Notes: generated from the sequence alone by a model not told the origin. A stretch of DNA of 64,000 nucleotides from CAITSH01 sp945892985 (GCA_945892985.1 CAMDDU010000005.1:89108-153107); one strand, 5' to 3'; shown: positions 50,866-60,872, numbered from the stretch's first letter. Program-made: numbers and translations.

Positions 50866-52359
50866 TCATCGGCGTTTTCCGCCGCCAAGAATGGAACCGA
50901 GCACGCCGCGGATGATTTCACGGCCGATCTGCGAGCCGACCGCGCGCGCCGCGCTTTTTGCCACCGACTCGAGCAAGCCTTCGTGACGCGCACCGCGCGG
51001 TCCGGTGCTGCCGCCCAGCAGTTCGCCCAGTGAGCCGAAAATGCCGCCACCGGTGTCTGCGGCCGTGCCGCCCTGACGGGCGATGGCTTTTGCGCTCAGC
51101 TTCTCGTAGGCCGACTCACGATCGACGACCTGCTCATAGTGGCCGTAAAGAATCGAAGACTTGATAAGCGCATCGCGTTCCGCGTCGCTGGCCGGGCCGA
51201 TGCGCGAACCGGGCGGCCGCACGAAGGCACGCTCCACGATGGTGGGGCGGCCTTTTTCATCGAGCAGGGAAATCAGCGCCTCACCCACCGACAATTCGGT
51301 GATGGCGGTCTCGACATTGAGTTTCGGGTTGGCGCGCATGGTTTCGGCCGCCGCCTTCACCGCTTTCTGGTCGCGTGGCGTAAAGGCGCGCAGCGCGTGC
51401 TGCACGCGGTTGCCCAGCTGGCCGAGCACGGTGTCCGGGATATCGAGCGGGTTTTGCGTCACAAAATACACACCCACCCCCTTGGAGCGGATCAGCCGCA
51501 CGACCTGCTCTATCTTGTCGAGCAGGGACTTGGGCGCATCGTTAAAGAGCAGATGGGCCTCGTCAAAAAAGAACACCAATTTGGGTTTGTCGACATCACC
51601 AACCTCGGGCAGGTGCTCGAATAATTCGGACAGCATCCAGAGCAAAAAGGTCGAATACAGCTTGGGCGAATTCATCAGCTTGTCGGCGGCGAGGATGTTG
51701 ACCACGCCGGCGCCCCGGCTGTCGGTCTGCATCAGGTCGGCGATGTCGAGCGAGGGCTCTGCGAGCAGCTTGTCGCCGCCCTGTTGCTCGATCTCGAGCA
51801 GGCCGCGCTGTATCGCGCCGACCGACGCGGCCGAGATATTGCCGTAGGCGGTGGTGAAATCCTTGGCGTTCTCGCCCACGTGCTGCAGCATCGCGCGCAG
51901 GTCCTTCAGGTCGAGCAGCAACAGACCCTTGTCGTCGGCGATCTTGAACACCAGGCTGAGCACACCTTGCTGGGTGTCGTTGAGATTGAGCACGCGACCG
52001 AGCAGCAGCGGGCCCATGCCCGACACCGTGGCGCGTACCGGGTGGCCCTTTTGCCCGAACACGTCCCAGAACACCGTCGGGCAGGCGGCGAAAGCGAAGC
52101 CCTCCAGGCCCAGCGCGTTGATGCGCTCCTGCAGTTTTGGCGTCATCGCGCCCGCTTGCGAGAGGCCCGACAGGTCGCCTTTGACATCGGCCATGAACAC
52201 CGGCACGCCGATGGCAGAGAAGCCCTGCGCCAGCGTCTGCAGGGTCACCGTCTTGCCCGTTCCGGTGGCGCCGGCGATCAGCCCGTGGCGGTTGGCGAGG
52301 GCGGGCAGCAGTGCCAGTTCGGTGGCGCCTGACCTGGCGACGGCGATGGGCGTGATCAT
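50866..52359 (-). CDS. HerA-like ATPase of the DUF853/YjgR family
   Basis: A 497-residue P-loop ATPase. Walker A is GLIAGATGTGKTVTLQTLA (about 27-45), Walker B with acidic tail is KLVFFFDEAHLLFND (about 262-276), and VYFVTQNPLDIPDTVLGQLG (about 303-322) and LRAFTPRDQKA are sensor and arginine-finger segments of the HerA/FtsK class. The C-terminal 100 residues are Gly/Ala-rich (GGGIFGSLGELLGGSTGPR) and end GVLGSILGGGKRR. The physiological role of YjgR-type proteins is not settled; ring-shaped DNA translocase activity is inferred from the fold. Confidence 0.9.
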   Translation of the reverse strand: MITPIAVARSGATELALLPALANRHGLIAGATGTGKTVTLQTLAQGFSAIGVPVFMADVKGDLSGLSQAGAMTPKLQERINALGLEGFAFAACPTVFWDVFGQKGHPVRATVSGMGPLLLGRVLNLNDTQQGVLSLVFKIADDKGLLLLDLKDLRAMLQHVGENAKDFTTAYGNISAASVGAIQRGLLEIEQQGGDKLLAEPSLDIADLMQTDSRGAGVVNILAADKLMNSPKLYSTFLLWMLSELFEHLPEVGDVDKPKLVFFFDEAHLLFNDAPKSLLDKIEQVVRLIRSKGVGVYFVTQNPLDIPDTVLGQLGNRVQHALRAFTPRDQKAVKAAAETMRANPKLNVETAITELSVGEALISLLDEKGRPTIVERAFVRPPGSRIGPASDAERDALIKSSILYGHYEQVVDRESAYEKLSAKAIARQGGTAADTGGGIFGSLGELLGGSTGPRGARHEGLLESVAKSAARAVGSQIGREIIRGVLGSILGGGKRR

Positions 52360-52474
52360 GGGGAGGCGATCCTTGTCGTGAATCTCTGTCGTGAATCTCG
52401 AATGATGCTGCGGTCCGGTGAGCCGGAATGGTAAAATTATAAGCTTTCCGAACCGTCACAGAGGCAGAGGCTTT

Positions 52475-53200
52475 ATGGCCGGGCACAGCAAGTGGGCGAA
52501 TATCAAGCACAAGAAGGCGATTACCGATGCCAAGAAGGGTAAGGCCTTCACGCGGTTGATCAAGGAGGTCACCGTGGCCGCGCGCATGGGCGGGGGCGAC
52601 CCGGCGATGAATCCGCGACTGCGCCTTGCCATGGACAAGGCGCGCGATGTCAATATGCCCAAGGACAACATCGAGAGCGCGATCAAGCGCGGCACCGGCG
52701 CACTGGAGGGGGTCAACTACGAAGAGGTGCGCTATGAGGGGTACGGCGTTGCCGGTGCGGCGGTGATGGTCGACTGCCTCACCGACAACCGCGTGCGCAC
52801 GGTGGCCGAAGTGCGCCATGCCTTCGCCAAGAACGGCGGCAACATGGGGACTGACGGCTCGGTCGCCTTCTTGTTCAAGCATTGCGGCCTGTTGGTGTTC
52901 GCACCGGGTGCGTGCGAAGACAAGGTGATGGAGGCGGCGCTCGATGCGGGCGCCGAGGATGTCATCGCCAACGACGACGGCTCGATCGAGGTGATCTGCC
53001 CGCCCAATGATTTTGCCGCGGTGAAAGAGGCGCTGGCCAAGGCCGGCCTCAAGCCCGAGCACGCCGAGGTGACGATGAAGGCCTCGGCCGAGGCCCAGCT
53101 TGCCGGTGATGACGGCGTGAAGATGCAAAAGTTGCTGGACGCACTCGAGGCGCTGGACGATGTGCAGGACGTCTACACAACGGCGGTGATCAACGACTGA
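52475..53200 (+). CDS. yebC: YebC/TACO1-family regulator
   Basis: A 241-residue three-domain protein that begins with the universal MAGHSKWANIKHKKA. Then comes RLIKEVTVAARMGGGDPAMN and DNIESAIKRGTGALEGV. The domain-III region includes ADDGSIEVICPPNDF-like text (actual NDDGSIEVICPPNDF). YebC proteins act on DNA or ribosomes; TACO1-like members relieve stalling on polyproline. Start 52475 is fixed by the conserved N-terminus. It opens the yebC-ruvC-ruvA-ruvB series. Confidence 0.96.
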   Translation: MAGHSKWANIKHKKAITDAKKGKAFTRLIKEVTVAARMGGGDPAMNPRLRLAMDKARDVNMPKDNIESAIKRGTGALEGVNYEEVRYEGYGVAGAAVMVDCLTDNRVRTVAEVRHAFAKNGGNMGTDGSVAFLFKHCGLLVFAPGACEDKVMEAALDAGAEDVIANDDGSIEVICPPNDFAAVKEALAKAGLKPEHAEVTMKASAEAQLAGDDGVKMQKLLDALEALDDVQDVYTTAVIND

Positions 53201-53232
53201 GCGGCGTGTTGGCGCGCGGCTATAATCAGCCC

Positions 53233-53778
53233 GTGTCCACCCCATTACCCACCAGCCCGCTCACGATATTGGGCATCGACCCCGGATTGCGCATCACCGG
53301 ATTTGGCGTGGTGGAAAAGACCGGCAGCAAACTGGCCTACGTGACCAGCGGTTGTATCAAATCCGCGGAGGGGGCGCTGGCCGACCGGCTCAAGGCGATA
53401 CTCGAGGGCCTGCGCGAGGTGATTGCGACCCATCGCCCGCAGCATGTGGCGATAGAAAAAGTCTTTGTCAACGTCAATCCCCAGTCCACGCTGCTGCTCG
53501 GACAGGCACGCGGCACCGCCATTTGCGCCGCGGTGCTCGACAATCTTCTGGTGGCCGAATACACCGCGCTGCAGGTCAAGCAGGCGGTTGTGGGCAAGGG
53601 CCACGCCAACAAGGAGCAGGTTCAGGAAATGGTCAAAAGATTGCTGAAACTTTCAGGCTATCCCAGCCCCGATGCCGCCGACGCGCTCGCCTGCGCCATC
53701 TGCCACGCCCACGCCGGTCTGGGCATGGGCGGGTTTTCCACCGCCGGACTGCGCATGAAAAACGGGCGCCTCGTATGA
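53233..53778 (+). CDS. ruvC: Holliday junction resolvase RuvC
   Basis: It cuts Holliday junctions symmetrically after RuvAB branch migration. Catalytic acids: Asp in LGIDPGLRITGFGV, Glu in HVAIEKVFVNVNP, Asp pair in SPDAADALACAICHA. There are 181 residues from GTG 53233; an earlier GTG at 53206 would add nine residues. A TATAAT just upstream of the start may be part of a local promoter. The stop overlaps the ruvA start (ATGA). Confidence 0.95.
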   Translation: MSTPLPTSPLTILGIDPGLRITGFGVVEKTGSKLAYVTSGCIKSAEGALADRLKAILEGLREVIATHRPQHVAIEKVFVNVNPQSTLLLGQARGTAICAAVLDNLLVAEYTALQVKQAVVGKGHANKEQVQEMVKRLLKLSGYPSPDAADALACAICHAHAGLGMGGFSTAGLRMKNGRLV

Positions 53779-54356
53779 TCGGCCGCATCACCGGTGTTCT
53801 GCTGGAAAAAAATCCGCCGCAGATCCTGGTCGAGGTCGCCGGCATCGGTTATGACGTCGAGGTGCCCATGAGCACCTTTTACAATCTGCCTGCCAGCGGC
53901 GAGAAGGTGGTGTTGTTCACCCATCTGGTGGTGCGCGAAGACGCGCACCTGCTCTATGGCTTTGGCAGCGATGCCGAGCGCAAGGCCTTCCGCCAGATTC
54001 TCAAGATCAGCGGCATCGGCGCGCGCACCGCCTTATCCCTTCTTTCAGGTTTGTCCGTCGGTGAATTGGTGGAGGCGGTCGCCGCCCAGGAATCGGGCCG
54101 TCTGACCAAAATTCCCGGCATCGGCAAGAAGACCGCCGAGCGCCTGTTGCTCGAACTCAAGGATAAATTCGGCGCCGAACTGGTCGGTGGCGTCGCCATC
54201 AGCCGGCCGGCCGCCGCCGCGAGCGATGTGCTCAATGCGCTTATCGCGCTTGGCTACAGCGACAAGGAGGCGCAACTTGCGGTCAAGCACCTGCCCGAGG
54301 GGCTGTCGGTGTCCGACGGCATCCGCCAGGCGCTGAAGTCCCTTGCCAGAGGGTGA
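53775..54356 (+). CDS. ruvA: Holliday junction branch migration protein RuvA
   Basis: A 193-residue junction-binding tetramer subunit. Domain I begins MIGRITGVLLEKNPPQILVE. The two helix-hairpin-helix motifs in domain II are LKISGIGARTALSLLSG and LTKIPGIGKKTAERLLLEL. The flexible linker is followed by domain III (DVLNALIALGYSDKEA), which contacts RuvB. Length is standard. It overlaps ruvC by 4 bases. Confidence 0.97.
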   Translation: MIGRITGVLLEKNPPQILVEVAGIGYDVEVPMSTFYNLPASGEKVVLFTHLVVREDAHLLYGFGSDAERKAFRQILKISGIGARTALSLLSGLSVGELVEAVAAQESGRLTKIPGIGKKTAERLLLELKDKFGAELVGGVAISRPAAAASDVLNALIALGYSDKEAQLAVKHLPEGLSVSDGIRQALKSLARG

Positions 54357-54385
54357 GGAAAAATGTTGGAATTAAACGGGCGATA

Positions 54386-54420
54386 GGCTGGAAACCGGCT
54401 TCTGGCGCGGGTTTTCAGCC
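54386..54420. repeat. REP-like palindrome, family B, copy 2
   Basis: Arms GGCTGGAAACC (54386-54396) and GGTTTTCAGCC (54410-54420). The element lies in the opposite orientation to the copy at 7232-7266 and agrees with it at 30 of 35 positions. It starts 30 bases after the ruvA stop codon, the same kind of place (just after a gene) as copy 1. Confidence 0.75.
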
Positions 54421-54465
54421 GGTCAATGGCGGCCGCACGCCCCAGGCCACTGCGTCGCGATGTGG

Positions 54466-54508
54466 CCGGGGTGGCATAAACCGGGTGGCATCAACCGGGT
54501 GGTATCAA
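54466..54508. repeat. 14-15-bp tandem repeat, three copies
   Basis: CCGGGTGGCATCAA and CCGGGTGGTATCAA follow a slightly longer first copy, CCGGGGTGGCATAAA, head to tail. Confidence 0.85.
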
Positions 54509-54723
54509 TTCAGGAGTCTGTGCTGATCACCAGCTTGGCCCGTAGTGTGTTGCTGTGCCTGTCCGGTTTCACCTTGTGTACCGGCCCAGCCTGCATCGGC
54601 CCAGCCGGCGCGCACAGTACTGGCGTTGCGCCAGTCTGAACAAGGGCAACAATATTCAGCCCGAGTGGGCGTGGCCGGTGGATCGCCCGCGTTTGTCTTG
54701 CTCGGGCATGGGATAATCCACGC

Positions 54724-55759
<1,036 letters not shown>

Positions 55760-55773
<14 letters not shown>

Positions 55774-56191
55774 GCCCAACGCCGGCGCGCCGCCGTTTTT
55801 GTGGCATACCCGCGTCTACTACCAGCATACCGATGCGGGTGGCATCGTGTTTCACGGCAACTATCTCAATTTCATGGAATGCGCACGCACCGAGTTGCTG
55901 CAGTCGCTGGGCTTTGATCTGGGCGAGATGGCGCGGCGGGACGGCGTGTTGTTCGTGGTGCATCGCGCGGCGCTGACGTATCATCGTCCCGGACTGCTCA
56001 ACGACATGCTGTCGGTGTCGGCCCTTGTCACCCGCGCGGGGCGGGTGCGGCTGGAATTTTTGCAACAAGTAAAGCGCGACGAAACATTGCTGGCCGAGGG
56101 CGAATTGACACTCGCCTGTGTCAGTGCCGGCAGCCTCAAGCCGGTCGGCCTGCCCGCCGCAATCCGGCGCACGTTTGAAGGAAAGACATGA
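55760..56191 (+). CDS. ybgC: Tol-Pal system-associated acyl-CoA thioesterase YbgC
   Basis: Hot-dog-fold thioesterase of about 143 residues. The active-site region is RVYYQHTDAGGIVFHGNYLN, with the catalytic Asp after QHT, followed by the FMECARTELLQSLGFDL helix. RRDGVLFVVHRAALTYHRPG and EGELTLACVS are typical strands. There is no ATG or GTG near the start; TTG 55760, overlapping the ruvB end by 14 bases, is the best choice, with TTG 55721 as alternative. It sits before tolQ, 10 bases apart, the usual first gene of the tol-pal cluster. Confidence 0.9.
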
Positions 56192-56201
56192 GCACAAGCG
56201 T

Positions 56202-56885
56202 ATGAACGCAACCCACGATTTATCCATACTCACACTCATCTGGAATGCCAGCGCCGTGGTGCAGTTCGTCATGGCCCTGCTGCTGGTGGTGTCCTTTTTG
56301 TCGTGGTATTACATTTTCCGCAAGCACTTCGCGATCCGCGCCGCGCGCATCGCGACGGAAAAATTCGAGCGCGACTTCTGGGGCGGTTCCGACCTTAACG
56401 CCTTGTACCAGAGCGCCGTGAACCATCGTCACAGCACCGGCAGCCTGGAGCGTATTTTTGAGGCCGGCTTTCGCGAATACCTCAAGCTCAAGGGCCAGCG
56501 CGCGCCCGATCCGGGGCTCATCGTCGATGGCGCACGCCGCGCCATGCGCGCCACCTACCAGCGCGAAATGGATCATCTCGAGTCGCATCTGGCGTTTCTC
56601 GCCTCGACCGGCTCGGTCAGTCCTTACGTCGGCCTGCTCGGCACGGTGTGGGGCATCATGCATTCCTTCCGCGGCCTCGCCAACGTCGGTCAGGCCACGC
56701 TGTCGGCGGTCGCGCCGGGCATTGCCGAGGCGCTGGTGGCCACGGCGATCGGCCTGTTCGCCGCCATTCCCGCGGTTGTCGCCTACAACCGCTACTCGCA
56801 TGACATCGACCGGCTGGCCATACGCTTCGAGAGTTTCATGGAAGAGTTCTCCAACATCCTGCAGCGCCAGGCGCAGCCGAAATAG
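56202..56885 (+). CDS. tolQ: Tol-Pal system protein TolQ
   Basis: Inner-membrane proton-channel subunit (MotA/ExbB family) powering outer-membrane constriction. There are 227 residues and three membrane helices: about 18-40 (VVQFVMALLLVVSFLSWYYI), 130-152 (SVSPYVGLLGTVWGIMHSF) and 163-190 (ATLSAVAPGIAEALVATAIG, with conserved Pro/Ala/Glu/Thr residues). ATG 56202. The gene is followed 8 bases later by tolR. Confidence 0.96.
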   Translation: MNATHDLSILTLIWNASAVVQFVMALLLVVSFLSWYYIFRKHFAIRAARIATEKFERDFWGGSDLNALYQSAVNHRHSTGSLERIFEAGFREYLKLKGQRAPDPGLIVDGARRAMRATYQREMDHLESHLAFLASTGSVSPYVGLLGTVWGIMHSFRGLANVGQATLSAVAPGIAEALVATAIGLFAAIPAVVAYNRYSHDIDRLAIRFESFMEEFSNILQRQAQPK

Positions 56886-56893
56886 GCCGGACC

Positions 56894-57325
56894 ATGCGTC
56901 AGCGCAAACTCATGAACCAGATCAATGTCGTGCCCTACATCGACGTGATGCTGGTGCTGCTGGTGATCTTCATGGTCACCGCGCCGCTGGCCAACCCCGG
57001 CGTGGTGGACCTGCCCAGCGTGGGCAAGTCGGCACAGCCGCCGGTGGCGCCGGTCGAGGTGATTATCAAGGCCGATCAGTCGCTGACGGTGCGCGATCGC
57101 GCCGCCAAGGCCGGGGCTGAGCGCGGGGTCAGCCAGGCCGAGTTGGTGTCGGCGCTCAAGGCCATCAAGGCGCGCAACCCGGACCAGGCGGTGGTGATCT
57201 CCGCCGACAAGGACGTGCGTTACGAGGCGGTGCTCAAGGTGATGGACGAGTTGCAGCGCCAAAATTTCAAGGTCGGCCTGATGGTGAAACCGGCGGGCGC
57301 ACCGGCGCCGGCGGCGGGTCGCTAG
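56894..57325 (+). CDS. tolR: Tol-Pal system protein TolR
   Basis: ExbD-like partner of TolQ, 143 residues. A single membrane helix carries the proton-binding Asp: NVVPYIDVMLVLLVIFMV (about 12-29, D18). A periplasmic domain follows, with VDLPSVGKS and the closing DVRYEAVLKVMDELQRQ-type helix. The last base pair of its stop TAG overlaps the GTG start of tolA (TAGTG). Confidence 0.95.
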   Translation: MRQRKLMNQINVVPYIDVMLVLLVIFMVTAPLANPGVVDLPSVGKSAQPPVAPVEVIIKADQSLTVRDRAAKAGAERGVSQAELVSALKAIKARNPDQAVVISADKDVRYEAVLKVMDELQRQNFKVGLMVKPAGAPAPAAGR

Positions 57326-58083
57326 TGCAATTCACGCTGCGCCAGGACCCGGGCCTCACCTGGTCGGCGGTGCTGGCCGTGCTGGTGCACCTGTTTTTTC
57401 TCTCCGTTCTGGTGTTTGGCGTGCGCTGGCAGACCAAACAGCCTGACGCCATTGCCGTCGAGCTGTGGACACAGTTGCCGCCCATGGAACAGGCTGCGCC
57501 GGTACAAGTCGAGCCGGCGCCCGTACCCGCACCCGCACCCGCACTTAAGGTGGAACCTGCGCCCAAGCCCGAACCCGTTGCCAAAGCCGAGCCCAAGCCG
57601 GTGAAGCCGGACATCGCCGTCGAAAAGACACCGCCGAAAAAGCCGGAGCCGAAAAAAGTCGAGCTGAAAAAACTCGAGCCCAAAATAGACCAGCAAAAAC
57701 TCATGCGCGAGCAGCTTGCGCGCGAGACCGAACAGGTCAGCCGCGAACGTGAAAAACAGGAGATCACGCAGCAACTGGCGCGTGAGGCTGCGGCGGCGCA
57801 AGGCCGTGCTGTGGCCGATTATGTCGGGCGCATCCGCGGCAAGATCAGGGGTAACATCGTGCTGCCACCGGACATTCCCGCGGGCAATCCGGAGGCGATA
57901 TTCGATGTGGTTCAACTGCCCACCGGCGAGGTCCTCAACGCGCGGCTGAGAAAATCTTCCGGCCACAAACCCTATGACGATGCGGTGGAGCGCGCGATAC
58001 TCAAGGCGTCACCGCTGCCCAAACCCGAGCGCCCCGATCTTTTTCAGCGCAGCCTTGAACTTAAGTTCCGGCCGCTCGACTAA
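57325..58083 (+). CDS. tolA: Tol-Pal system protein TolA
   Basis: It links the TolQR motor to Pal/TolB across the periplasm. There are 252 residues, shorter than E. coli TolA (421). An N-terminal anchor helix (about 12-34, WSAVLAVLVHLFFLSVLVFG) is followed by a Pro/Ala/Lys/Glu-rich rod (about 55-150), with CCCGCA hexamer repeats in the DNA near 57528-57545. The C-terminal TonB/TolA domain has QLPTGEVLNARLRKSSG and YDDAVERAILKASPLPKP. The short rod is common in betaproteobacteria. Confidence 0.93.
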   Translation: MQFTLRQDPGLTWSAVLAVLVHLFFLSVLVFGVRWQTKQPDAIAVELWTQLPPMEQAAPVQVEPAPVPAPAPALKVEPAPKPEPVAKAEPKPVKPDIAVEKTPPKKPEPKKVELKKLEPKIDQQKLMREQLARETEQVSREREKQEITQQLAREAAAAQGRAVADYVGRIRGKIRGNIVLPPDIPAGNPEAIFDVVQLPTGEVLNARLRKSSGHKPYDDAVERAILKASPLPKPERPDLFQRSLELKFRPLD

Positions 58084-58175
58084 GCGAGTGACGTATAATT
58101 GGTTTCGAAATAGCGAGTGTCCGCATGCGTGTTCCGGCGCGGGCATGGCTCCTGAATGCACCAACCGCAAGCGAA

Positions 58176-58198
58176 CGGCCGCCGCGATACGGCGGCCG
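58176..58198 (+). promoter_or_regulatory. Strong stem-loop in the tolA-tolB spacer
   Basis: CGGCCGCCG (58176-58184), loop CGATA, CGGCGGCCG (58190-58198), followed by AAAAAA. It ends 8 bases before the tolB ATG, where a ribosome-binding site should be, and no Shine-Dalgarno sequence is visible outside the stem. It could limit tolB translation. Confidence 0.55.
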
Positions 58199-58206
58199 AA
58201 AAAACC

Positions 58207-59481
58207 ATGACACTTCGCAAGCTGATTTTTGCCCTGCTGCTGTTGTTCGCGGGCAGCGCCCAAGCCCAGCTCAGCATTGAAATCACCGGCGCGGGCGCCA
58301 ACCAGATCCCGGTTGCCGTCAGCCGCTTCGCCGGTGAGGACGCGCTGGCCCAATCGATCAGCGATGTCATCGAGGGCGACCTGCAGCGCAGCGGGCGCTT
58401 CAAGATGCTCTACGCCGGCAATGTCAGTCCGCTGCCCTCGGAAATCAACCAGGTCAGTTTTGCCGACTGGAAAAACCGCAACGCCGACGCGCTGGTCATA
58501 GGCGCCGTTTCGCGCCTGCCCGACGGACGCTTCGAGGTGCGCTTTCGCCTGCTCGATGTGCCCAAGCAGGCCCAGTTGGGGGGGGTGGCCTTTGCCATGA
58601 CCGCGGCGCAGGTGCGCACCACCGGCCATCGCATCGCTGATTTTATTTACGAAAAACTCACCGGCGAACGCGGTGTGTTTTCCACACGCATCGCCTACGT
58701 GATCAAGCAGGCGCAGCGTTTTGAATTGCAGATCGCCGACGCAGACGGGCAGGGCGCGCAAACGGCGCTCGCTTCGCGCGAACCGATCATTTCACCCGCC
58801 TGGTCTCCCGACGGCACGCGGCTCGCGTATGTTTCCTTCGAAAACAAAAAGCCCGTGGTCTTCGTGCATTCGCTCACCACCGGCATGCGCCAGGTTGTGG
58901 CCAATTTCAAGGGCAGCAATTCGGCGCCCTCCTGGGCGCCGGACGGCAAGCAGCTTGCCGTCGTGCTGTCGCGCGACGGCGGCTCGCAGATCTATCTGGT
59001 CAATGCCGACGGCAGCAATGTGCGGCGCTTGACAACGACAGGCTCAATCGACACCGAGCCGCATTTCTCGCCCGACGGCCAGACGATTTATTTCACCTCC
59101 GATCGCGGTGGCAGCCCGCAGATTTATCGCATGGACGCCGCAGGCGGCGCCGCCACCCGGGTCACCTTCGACGGCACCTACAACGTGTCGCCCCGCCCCA
59201 GCCCCGACGGCAAGCTGCTTGCGTATGTGTCGCGCAATGCCGGCCGCTTCCAGTTGATGACCCTCGACCTGGCGAGCAAGCAGACACAGGTGCTCACCGA
59301 CACCCAGCGCGACGAGTCGCCCAGTTTCGCCCCGAGCGGACGCATGATCATTTATGCGACCGAGATAGGCGGACGCGGCGTGCTGGCTGCCGTGTCCAGC
59401 GATGGCCGGGTGAAGCAGCGTCTTAGCGTGCAGGCGGCCGATGTGCGCGAGCCGGCCTGGGGTCCTTTTGCAGCGAATTGA
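58207..59481 (+). CDS. tolB: Tol-Pal system beta-propeller protein TolB
   Basis: Periplasmic six-bladed propeller that binds Pal and TolA. The signal peptide (KLIFALLLLFAGSAQAQ) is cleaved after about residue 20 of 424. The N-terminal alpha/beta domain (about 22-160, VSRFAGEDALAQSISDVIEG) precedes repeated blades, each with a SPDGxxLAY-like motif: AWSPDGTRLAYVSF, SWAPDGKQLAVVL, HFSPDGQTIYFTSD, RPSPDGKLLAYVS, SFAPSGRMIIYAT. The start is ATG 58207 just before the signal peptide. Confidence 0.96.
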   Translation: MTLRKLIFALLLLFAGSAQAQLSIEITGAGANQIPVAVSRFAGEDALAQSISDVIEGDLQRSGRFKMLYAGNVSPLPSEINQVSFADWKNRNADALVIGAVSRLPDGRFEVRFRLLDVPKQAQLGGVAFAMTAAQVRTTGHRIADFIYEKLTGERGVFSTRIAYVIKQAQRFELQIADADGQGAQTALASREPIISPAWSPDGTRLAYVSFENKKPVVFVHSLTTGMRQVVANFKGSNSAPSWAPDGKQLAVVLSRDGGSQIYLVNADGSNVRRLTTTGSIDTEPHFSPDGQTIYFTSDRGGSPQIYRMDAAGGAATRVTFDGTYNVSPRPSPDGKLLAYVSRNAGRFQLMTLDLASKQTQVLTDTQRDESPSFAPSGRMIIYATEIGGRGVLAAVSSDGRVKQRLSVQAADVREPAWGPFAAN

Positions 59482-59497
59482 ACAAGGAGGTAATAAG

Positions 59498-60067
59498 GTG
59501 AAAAAAAATAATGTTTCCGTTTTCGCGACAGTGCTCTTGCTGAGCCTGGTCGCGGCATGCTCGAGCACGCCCGGCCCGGAGCAAGGCGGCGTGGCCGTCG
59601 AAGAGCGCACACCGCGCTCGCCCGGCGCTGATAAGTCCGTGCCGCCGCCAGCAGTGGCAACGCCGCGGCCGGTGGCGCCCGTGCAAGCCATAGGTGCCAA
59701 CCCGCTCAAGGATCCGGCCAATATCCTGTCCAAGCGCAGCATTTATTACGCGCTCGACAGCGATGCGATCAAGGAGGAGTACCGGCCGATGATGCAGGCG
59801 CACGCCAAGTGGCTGGTCGAGCATCGCGACGCCAAGATACTGATCCAGGGCAATTGCGATGAGCGCGGCAGCCGCGAATACAACCTGGCGCTGGGCCAGC
59901 GCCGCGCAGAGGGCGTCAAGCGCATGCTGATGCTGCTCGGTGCGACCGAGGCGCAGGTCGAGGCGGTCAGCCTTGGCGAAGAAAAGCCACGTTGCAGCAC
60001 CGACCAGACCGATGCCTGCCTGGCTGAGAACCGCCGCAGCGATGTGCTTTACGGCGGCGAGTACTGA
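59498..60067 (+). CDS. pal: Peptidoglycan-associated lipoprotein Pal
   Basis: Outer-membrane lipoprotein that clamps the peptidoglycan, 189 residues. GTG 59498 has an AAGGAGG site seven bases upstream. The lipobox is LLLSLVAAC (Cys about 21). A Pro-rich linker leads to the OmpA-like domain, with SIYYALDSDAIKEEY, ILIQGNCDERGSREYNLALG (the DAP-binding Asp/Arg) and RRAEGVKRML. The end RRSDVLYGGEY is usual for Pal. Confidence 0.96.
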   Translation: MKKNNVSVFATVLLLSLVAACSSTPGPEQGGVAVEERTPRSPGADKSVPPPAVATPRPVAPVQAIGANPLKDPANILSKRSIYYALDSDAIKEEYRPMMQAHAKWLVEHRDAKILIQGNCDERGSREYNLALGQRRAEGVKRMLMLLGATEAQVEAVSLGEEKPRCSTDQTDACLAENRRSDVLYGGEY

Positions 60068-60071
60068 CATC

Positions 60072-60872
60072 ATGCGTCGGCCTTTGGGCGCGGTTGTTTG
60101 GCTTGCCGCGTGTTGCCTTTGTCTTGCGGCCGGCGGCGTGCGCGCCGGGTTGTTCGATGACGACGAGGCGCGCAAGCAAATCTTCGAATTGCGGTTGAAG
60201 GTAGATGCGGACCGGTTGAAGGCAGATGCCGACCAGAAGCAGCTCGATGCGCGGCTGCTCAAAATCGAGGCGGCGGTGCAGGATCGCAAGCCGCTGATCG
60301 ATCTTGCCGCCTTGATCGACAGTCTCAAACAGGATATGGCCGGGCTGCGCGGCCAGATCGAGGTGCTGACCAACCAAGCCGAGCAAATCGAAAAACGGCA
60401 AAAGGATTTGTACGTGGATCTGGACAACCGCCTGCGCAAGTTCGAGCAGGTGCAAGCCGAGGTCAAGGCGCCTGCCCCGATCGCGCCGGTGACCGATCCT
60501 GCTGCCGAAAACAAAACCTACGAGGCCGCGCTCAACCAGTTCAAACTGGGCAATTACCAGTCGGCCATCGCCTCGTTTCAGGGTTTTATGACCAATTACG
60601 CGCAAAGCCAGTTGGTGCCCAGCGCGCAGTACTGGGTTGGCAACGCCTACTACGCGCTGCGCGACTACAAGGTGGCCATCGCCACGCAGCAAAAAGTCGT
60701 CGCGTCCTGGCCCGATAGCGCCAAGGCGCCCGATGCCCTGCTCAATATCGCCAGCAGCCAATCTGAAATGGGCGACGCAAAAGGCGCGCGTGAAACACTG
60801 CAAAGCGTGCTGAAAAAATACCCGGGCAGCCCGGCCGCGCAGCAGGCCAAGCAGCGCCTGTCGCGGCGCTAG
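60072..60872 (+). CDS. cpoB: Cell division coordinator CpoB (YbgF)
   Basis: Periplasmic partner of TolA and PBP1B that coordinates wall synthesis with constriction. There are 266 residues. The signal peptide (VVWLAACCLCLAAGGVRA) is followed by a trimerising coiled coil (about 30-130), opening with the internal repeat LKVDADRLKADADQKQ. Then come TPRs: YEAALNQFKLGNYQSAIASF, SAQYWVGNAYYALRDYKVAI and APDALLNIASSQSEMGDAKG. ATG 60072 follows pal by 4 bases. It closes the tol-pal cluster. Confidence 0.94.
   Translation: MRRPLGAVVWLAACCLCLAAGGVRAGLFDDDEARKQIFELRLKVDADRLKADADQKQLDARLLKIEAAVQDRKPLIDLAALIDSLKQDMAGLRGQIEVLTNQAEQIEKRQKDLYVDLDNRLRKFEQVQAEVKAPAPIAPVTDPAAENKTYEAALNQFKLGNYQSAIASFQGFMTNYAQSQLVPSAQYWVGNAYYALRDYKVAIATQQKVVASWPDSAKAPDALLNIASSQSEMGDAKGARETLQSVLKKYPGSPAAQQAKQRLSRR

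Larger units (their letters stand above)
54357..54723. other. Spacer between ruvA and ruvB carrying two repeats
   Basis: A 367-base gap is long for a ruvAB pair. It holds the family B palindrome (54386-54420) and a 14-base tandem repeat (54466-54508). The rest shows no recognisable gene; a separate ruvB promoter is likely somewhere in 54510-54720. Confidence 0.6.

Noticed and set aside
51596..53245. 549-codon reverse-strand frame spanning the HerA-like gene's 5' part and yebC
   Set aside because: It overlaps two clear genes, and its C-terminal part is a frame-shifted copy of the ATPase, not an independent protein.
58176..58204. Terminator between tolA and tolB
   Set aside because: The stem is followed by an A-run, not a T-run, on the transcribed strand.
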